A stretch of DNA of 8,279 nt, taken from the NCBI GenBank assembly GCA_029856615.1, contig JAHKLF010000060.1, positions 1-8,279 on the forward strand, given 5' to 3'. The DNA comes from Candidatus Njordarchaeota archaeon (GTDB lineage Archaea; Asgardarchaeota; Njordarchaeia; Njordarchaeales; Njordarchaeaceae). Positions 6,194-8,279 of this stretch are shown here, in pieces; positions within the stretch are counted from its first letter, which is position 1, and every line of letters begins with the position of its first letter. Below the pieces are notes generated by a model. That model was given only the letters and a program-made list of their open reading frames with translations, did not search any database and was not told the origin of the DNA. Position numbers and translations under genes: made by a program.

Positions 6194-8032
6194 TCATGAT
6201 ATTTCGGCTGCTAATAAGTCTGATACGTTATAAGCTCCTTTCCCGCGAACCTTTATTAAGAATTCTCTTGAACCAATATCTAAGGTTCCTCTCCAGAGTA
6301 TTATCGTGCCACTCTCTGTTTCCTCTGACGATGCTTGTGGCTCCGCTTCTAGTACATCAAAGTCCTTTGGTATTAAGATTTTTATTTCATGATCTGGAAG
6401 AGGGATATCAGAATTATTAGTCACAATTATTTTAATTAAGAACGTGTCTTCGCCCAAATAATCCACGATTCTCTGGATCTCAACATCTCTCTTAACGGGT
6501 CTTACTAGGACTATTGGGGTTTCTGGAATAATTCTTGCTATCGTTTTTCCTCCGTCAACTGATGGCCTAATCTCTGCTGGCAATTCGATTGTCATTGCTT
6601 TCGCGGGTATTTCAGTAGGCTTTAATTTATAATTTATTTCAAGAGTTTTGCCCGGATCTAAATTTATATCCTTGAGAATCATCTTTATCTTGTTTTTTCT
6701 TGCTTCTGAGGACACAGTTTGTTTCTCTATAGTCACCTTTGAGCGGCCAATTTTTGCAGATAGATCTATTATTTCACCTAGAAATGCTGGTATATCCTCT
6801 ACGATTTCAATATAATTGACCATTGCTGACCCCTCATTCTTTATGTTGTAAGAAACCTCAATGAGATTCTCTCCTATTGTAGGAAGCTCATTCTTCTCGA
6901 ACAAGTCCTTTAGTGTAGGATCAGTTACAATCGCTACATCCTTAACTGCATGAATTTTAAGGATGTTGAGGAGCTGAGGTAATATGTTATATTCTCCTAA
7001 TGCATCGATCATTTTTTCTTCTTGCACCTTTCCTCCGATTGCAACTTTAATTTTAGGCTTCTCTTTACTCTCGATGACAATAGGTCCTAGTTCAAGCGTA
7101 CCTGGATGAGCTATGACGTCTCGTAGAATTAACTTGTTTTCTTGTGGAATATCCCAGTGCTCTCGGCTGGTCTCCTCCAGAATTACTCTCCCATTTAAAA
7201 CTTCTAAATCCCCCTCTATTGACACTGGTTTGCTGTAACTATTCTGAATGTAGAGGATTGTCTGCCATTTACCGTGAGTTCCCGAGATCTCTGTGATTTT
7301 TAAAGAGTAATTCAATAATACTGTTGCTGATATGTCCCTAATAATTACGCCGCTGAATGACGCTTTATTTGATTCGGATATTATTCTACAAGAACCTACT
7401 GCTAAGTGCTCCGATTCGGTCGGCGATCCTTTTAATAGAGTTTTTATAGTATACATCTTATTAACATCGGGGGGTTCAAGATTCCATAAAATTCTGTTAG
7501 CACTCATTATAGGTTCTTCTGGGGAATTTTTCTCTAATACTTTTGCTTCAAAACCAGCTGGAATTTCGATCTCTATACTCATCTTTTCTAGAGGAATAAG
7601 GGATTTCACACTGAGTGAAAGAGAAACCTCGTTTTCTTCACCATAAAATAGAACAGGAGAGCCTCTCCCTGTGATTGCTATCTCTCTATGAATCTCTATT
7701 GGGAGCTTATATTTCTTTATACCGTAGGCTTTCTCAAATCTTTCAGCCCCAGAACCAGCTGGTTCAAGTTTTGGTATAACAATTTTAGAAGATAGATCGG
7801 TATTTTCGGTATTTTCTAGTTCAATATTAATGCTAAATAGAGGGAAGGGAGACTTATTTTCTATTATAATCTTTCTTTCATCTCTGATATTTCTTACTTT
7901 ATCAATCTCCACGTCAACATATTCTCTTTCATATACCTTTGCTAAAGTTTCGACGAAGTATTCAACTTTTGGAGGGGCTTCTTCGACCTTCTTCTCTTCT
8001 ACAACTTCCTTCTTACGTTTCCAGAAGGCCAT
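6194..8032 (-). CDS. Large beta-sandwich-repeat protein of unknown function, downstream of an ABC-type ATPase
   Basis: A 612-residue protein I do not recognise. It opens with MAFWKRKKEVVEEKKVEEAPP, a short basic/acidic charged tail, and has neither a signal peptide nor a membrane segment, so it should be cytosolic. The rest is strand-rich with alternating hydrophobic residues and reads as about five Ig-like units (near 35-130, 133-250, 251-335, 386-490, 515-605). Units two and five resemble one another: an IPAGFEAKVLE or IPKDFDVLEAE stretch is followed by an ILWNLEP or IILWRGTLDI stretch. This pattern is reminiscent of DUF11/CARDB-like adhesion or scaffold domains, which are normally extracellular. 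Start: ATG 7 nt after GGAGGA. The upstream minus-strand gene resembles an ABC ATPase, 98 bp away, suggesting a functional pair. A scaffold or partner for that ATPase is an inference only; no catalytic motif is seen. Confidence 0.8.
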   Translation of the reverse strand: MAFWKRKKEVVEEKKVEEAPPKVEYFVETLAKVYEREYVDVEIDKVRNIRDERKIIIENKSPFPLFSINIELENTENTDLSSKIVIPKLEPAGSGAERFEKAYGIKKYKLPIEIHREIAITGRGSPVLFYGEENEVSLSLSVKSLIPLEKMSIEIEIPAGFEAKVLEKNSPEEPIMSANRILWNLEPPDVNKMYTIKTLLKGSPTESEHLAVGSCRIISESNKASFSGVIIRDISATVLLNYSLKITEISGTHGKWQTILYIQNSYSKPVSIEGDLEVLNGRVILEETSREHWDIPQENKLILRDVIAHPGTLELGPIVIESKEKPKIKVAIGGKVQEEKMIDALGEYNILPQLLNILKIHAVKDVAIVTDPTLKDLFEKNELPTIGENLIEVSYNIKNEGSAMVNYIEIVEDIPAFLGEIIDLSAKIGRSKVTIEKQTVSSEARKNKIKMILKDINLDPGKTLEINYKLKPTEIPAKAMTIELPAEIRPSVDGGKTIARIIPETPIVLVRPVKRDVEIQRIVDYLGEDTFLIKIIVTNNSDIPLPDHEIKILIPKDFDVLEAEPQASSEETESGTIILWRGTLDIGSREFLIKVRGKGAYNVSDLLAAEIS

Positions 8033-8039
8033 TCTTATG

Positions 8040-8045
8040 TCCTCC
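8040..8045 (-). promoter_or_regulatory. Shine-Dalgarno GGAGGA of the 612-residue protein gene
   Basis: GGAGGA on the minus strand ends 7 nt before the ATG, an optimal spacing that supports this start. Confidence 0.75.
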
Positions 8046-8130
8046 TAAATTCAAAAACGAGTTTTAAAAATAAAAATTAGTTATTATACTATTATACAAA
8101 TAATAAAATGAGCAATAAAGTATTTATAAC
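8046..8130 (-). promoter_or_regulatory. T-rich spacer with possible terminator and TATA box
   Basis: On the minus strand, AATTTTTATTTTT (around 8066-8078) could end the upstream ATPase transcript. The overlapping TTTTTAAAAC at 8061-8070 could be the TATA box of the 612-residue protein gene. The direct repeat GTATAATA-GTATAATAA lies just upstream of it. Whether the two genes form one operon is therefore open. Confidence 0.35.
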
Positions 8131-8279
8131 TTATAATCTTCTGAGAGTTTCAACTTTTACAATATGACCGCGCTCTAGGTGAACAACTTTTGTTGCAACA
8201 CGCCTTAACTGGTTGGTTAAAGCGGTACTAGCCGTAGCTAATATGATAGTTTTCCCAAGTTTGTGTATATCAACCAGGA
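8131..8279 (-). CDS. C-terminal end of an ABC-type ATPase-like protein, cut by window edge
   Basis: Only the last 48 residues are visible, ending at TAA 8131-8133. The stretch GKTIILATASTALTNQL followed by ATKVVHLERGHIVKVE matches the end of ABC nucleotide-binding domains (typically GKTVIIATHDxELA...ADRVxxLxxGRIV, as in FtsE/LolD-like ATPases). The H-loop His expected in ATHD is Ala here (ATAS). The P-loop, signature and Walker B would be beyond the edge. Family assignment rests on this short match, so other P-loop ATPases cannot be excluded. It lies upstream of, and on the same strand as, the beta-sandwich protein gene. Confidence 0.6.
   Translation of the reverse strand, partial: LVDIHKLGKTIILATASTALTNQLRRVATKVVHLERGHIVKVETLRRL

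Noticed and set aside
6190..6420. Plus-strand open frames opposite the 612-residue protein gene (also 7332-7646 and 7830-8048)
   Set aside because: They are antisense to a long intact gene with a good SD and show no domain signal.

Overview
The window looks like an AT-rich archaeal chromosome segment, most likely from a thermophilic Thermoproteota/crenarchaeote-type organism. The signs are Shine-Dalgarno sequences matching the archaeal 16S tail (GGAGGT, GGAGTGATC, GGAGGA), TATA/BRE-like boxes with no obvious bacterial -35/-10 pairs, T-rich terminators without strong hairpins, a probable TTG start, and a remnant solute-binding protein with a C-terminal membrane anchor. The species cannot be fixed from the sequence.

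Left part (1-2884): two histidine-degradation genes are arranged head to head. The minus-strand gene, cut by the left edge, is a ureohydrolase of the formimidoylglutamase (HutG) type. The plus-strand gene is histidine ammonia-lyase (HutH). HutH deaminates histidine to urocanate, and HutG releases formamide from N-formimidoylglutamate to give glutamate. The two middle enzymes (HutU, HutI) are not in the window. HutH carries an insert of about 100 residues between its catalytic core segments.

Middle (2885-4962): 68 nt after hutH is an extended-SDR NAD-dependent epimerase/dehydratase. Its Shine-Dalgarno can be sequestered in a 13-bp bulged hairpin by an upstream element that resembles the 16S anti-SD. 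Convergent with it is a DUF457/YdjM-type multi-spanning membrane protein.

Right-middle (4963-6193): the minus strand holds a decayed branched-chain amino-acid-type ABC substrate-binding protein. It has three independent lesions: a frameshift at the start, an in-frame stop, and an internal deletion with a frame change. It is flanked by a T-rich terminator and by a leader containing a perfect 11-bp palindrome. No permease or ATPase of that transporter lies beside it.

Right end (6194-8279): a 612-residue protein, apparently cytosolic and built from several Ig-like beta-sandwich units, lies downstream of a gene whose visible end resembles the C-terminus of an ABC ATPase. That end has Ala where the H-loop His is expected. 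This pair is the least explained part of the window and the best candidate for an undescribed system, but only 48 residues of the ATPase are visible.
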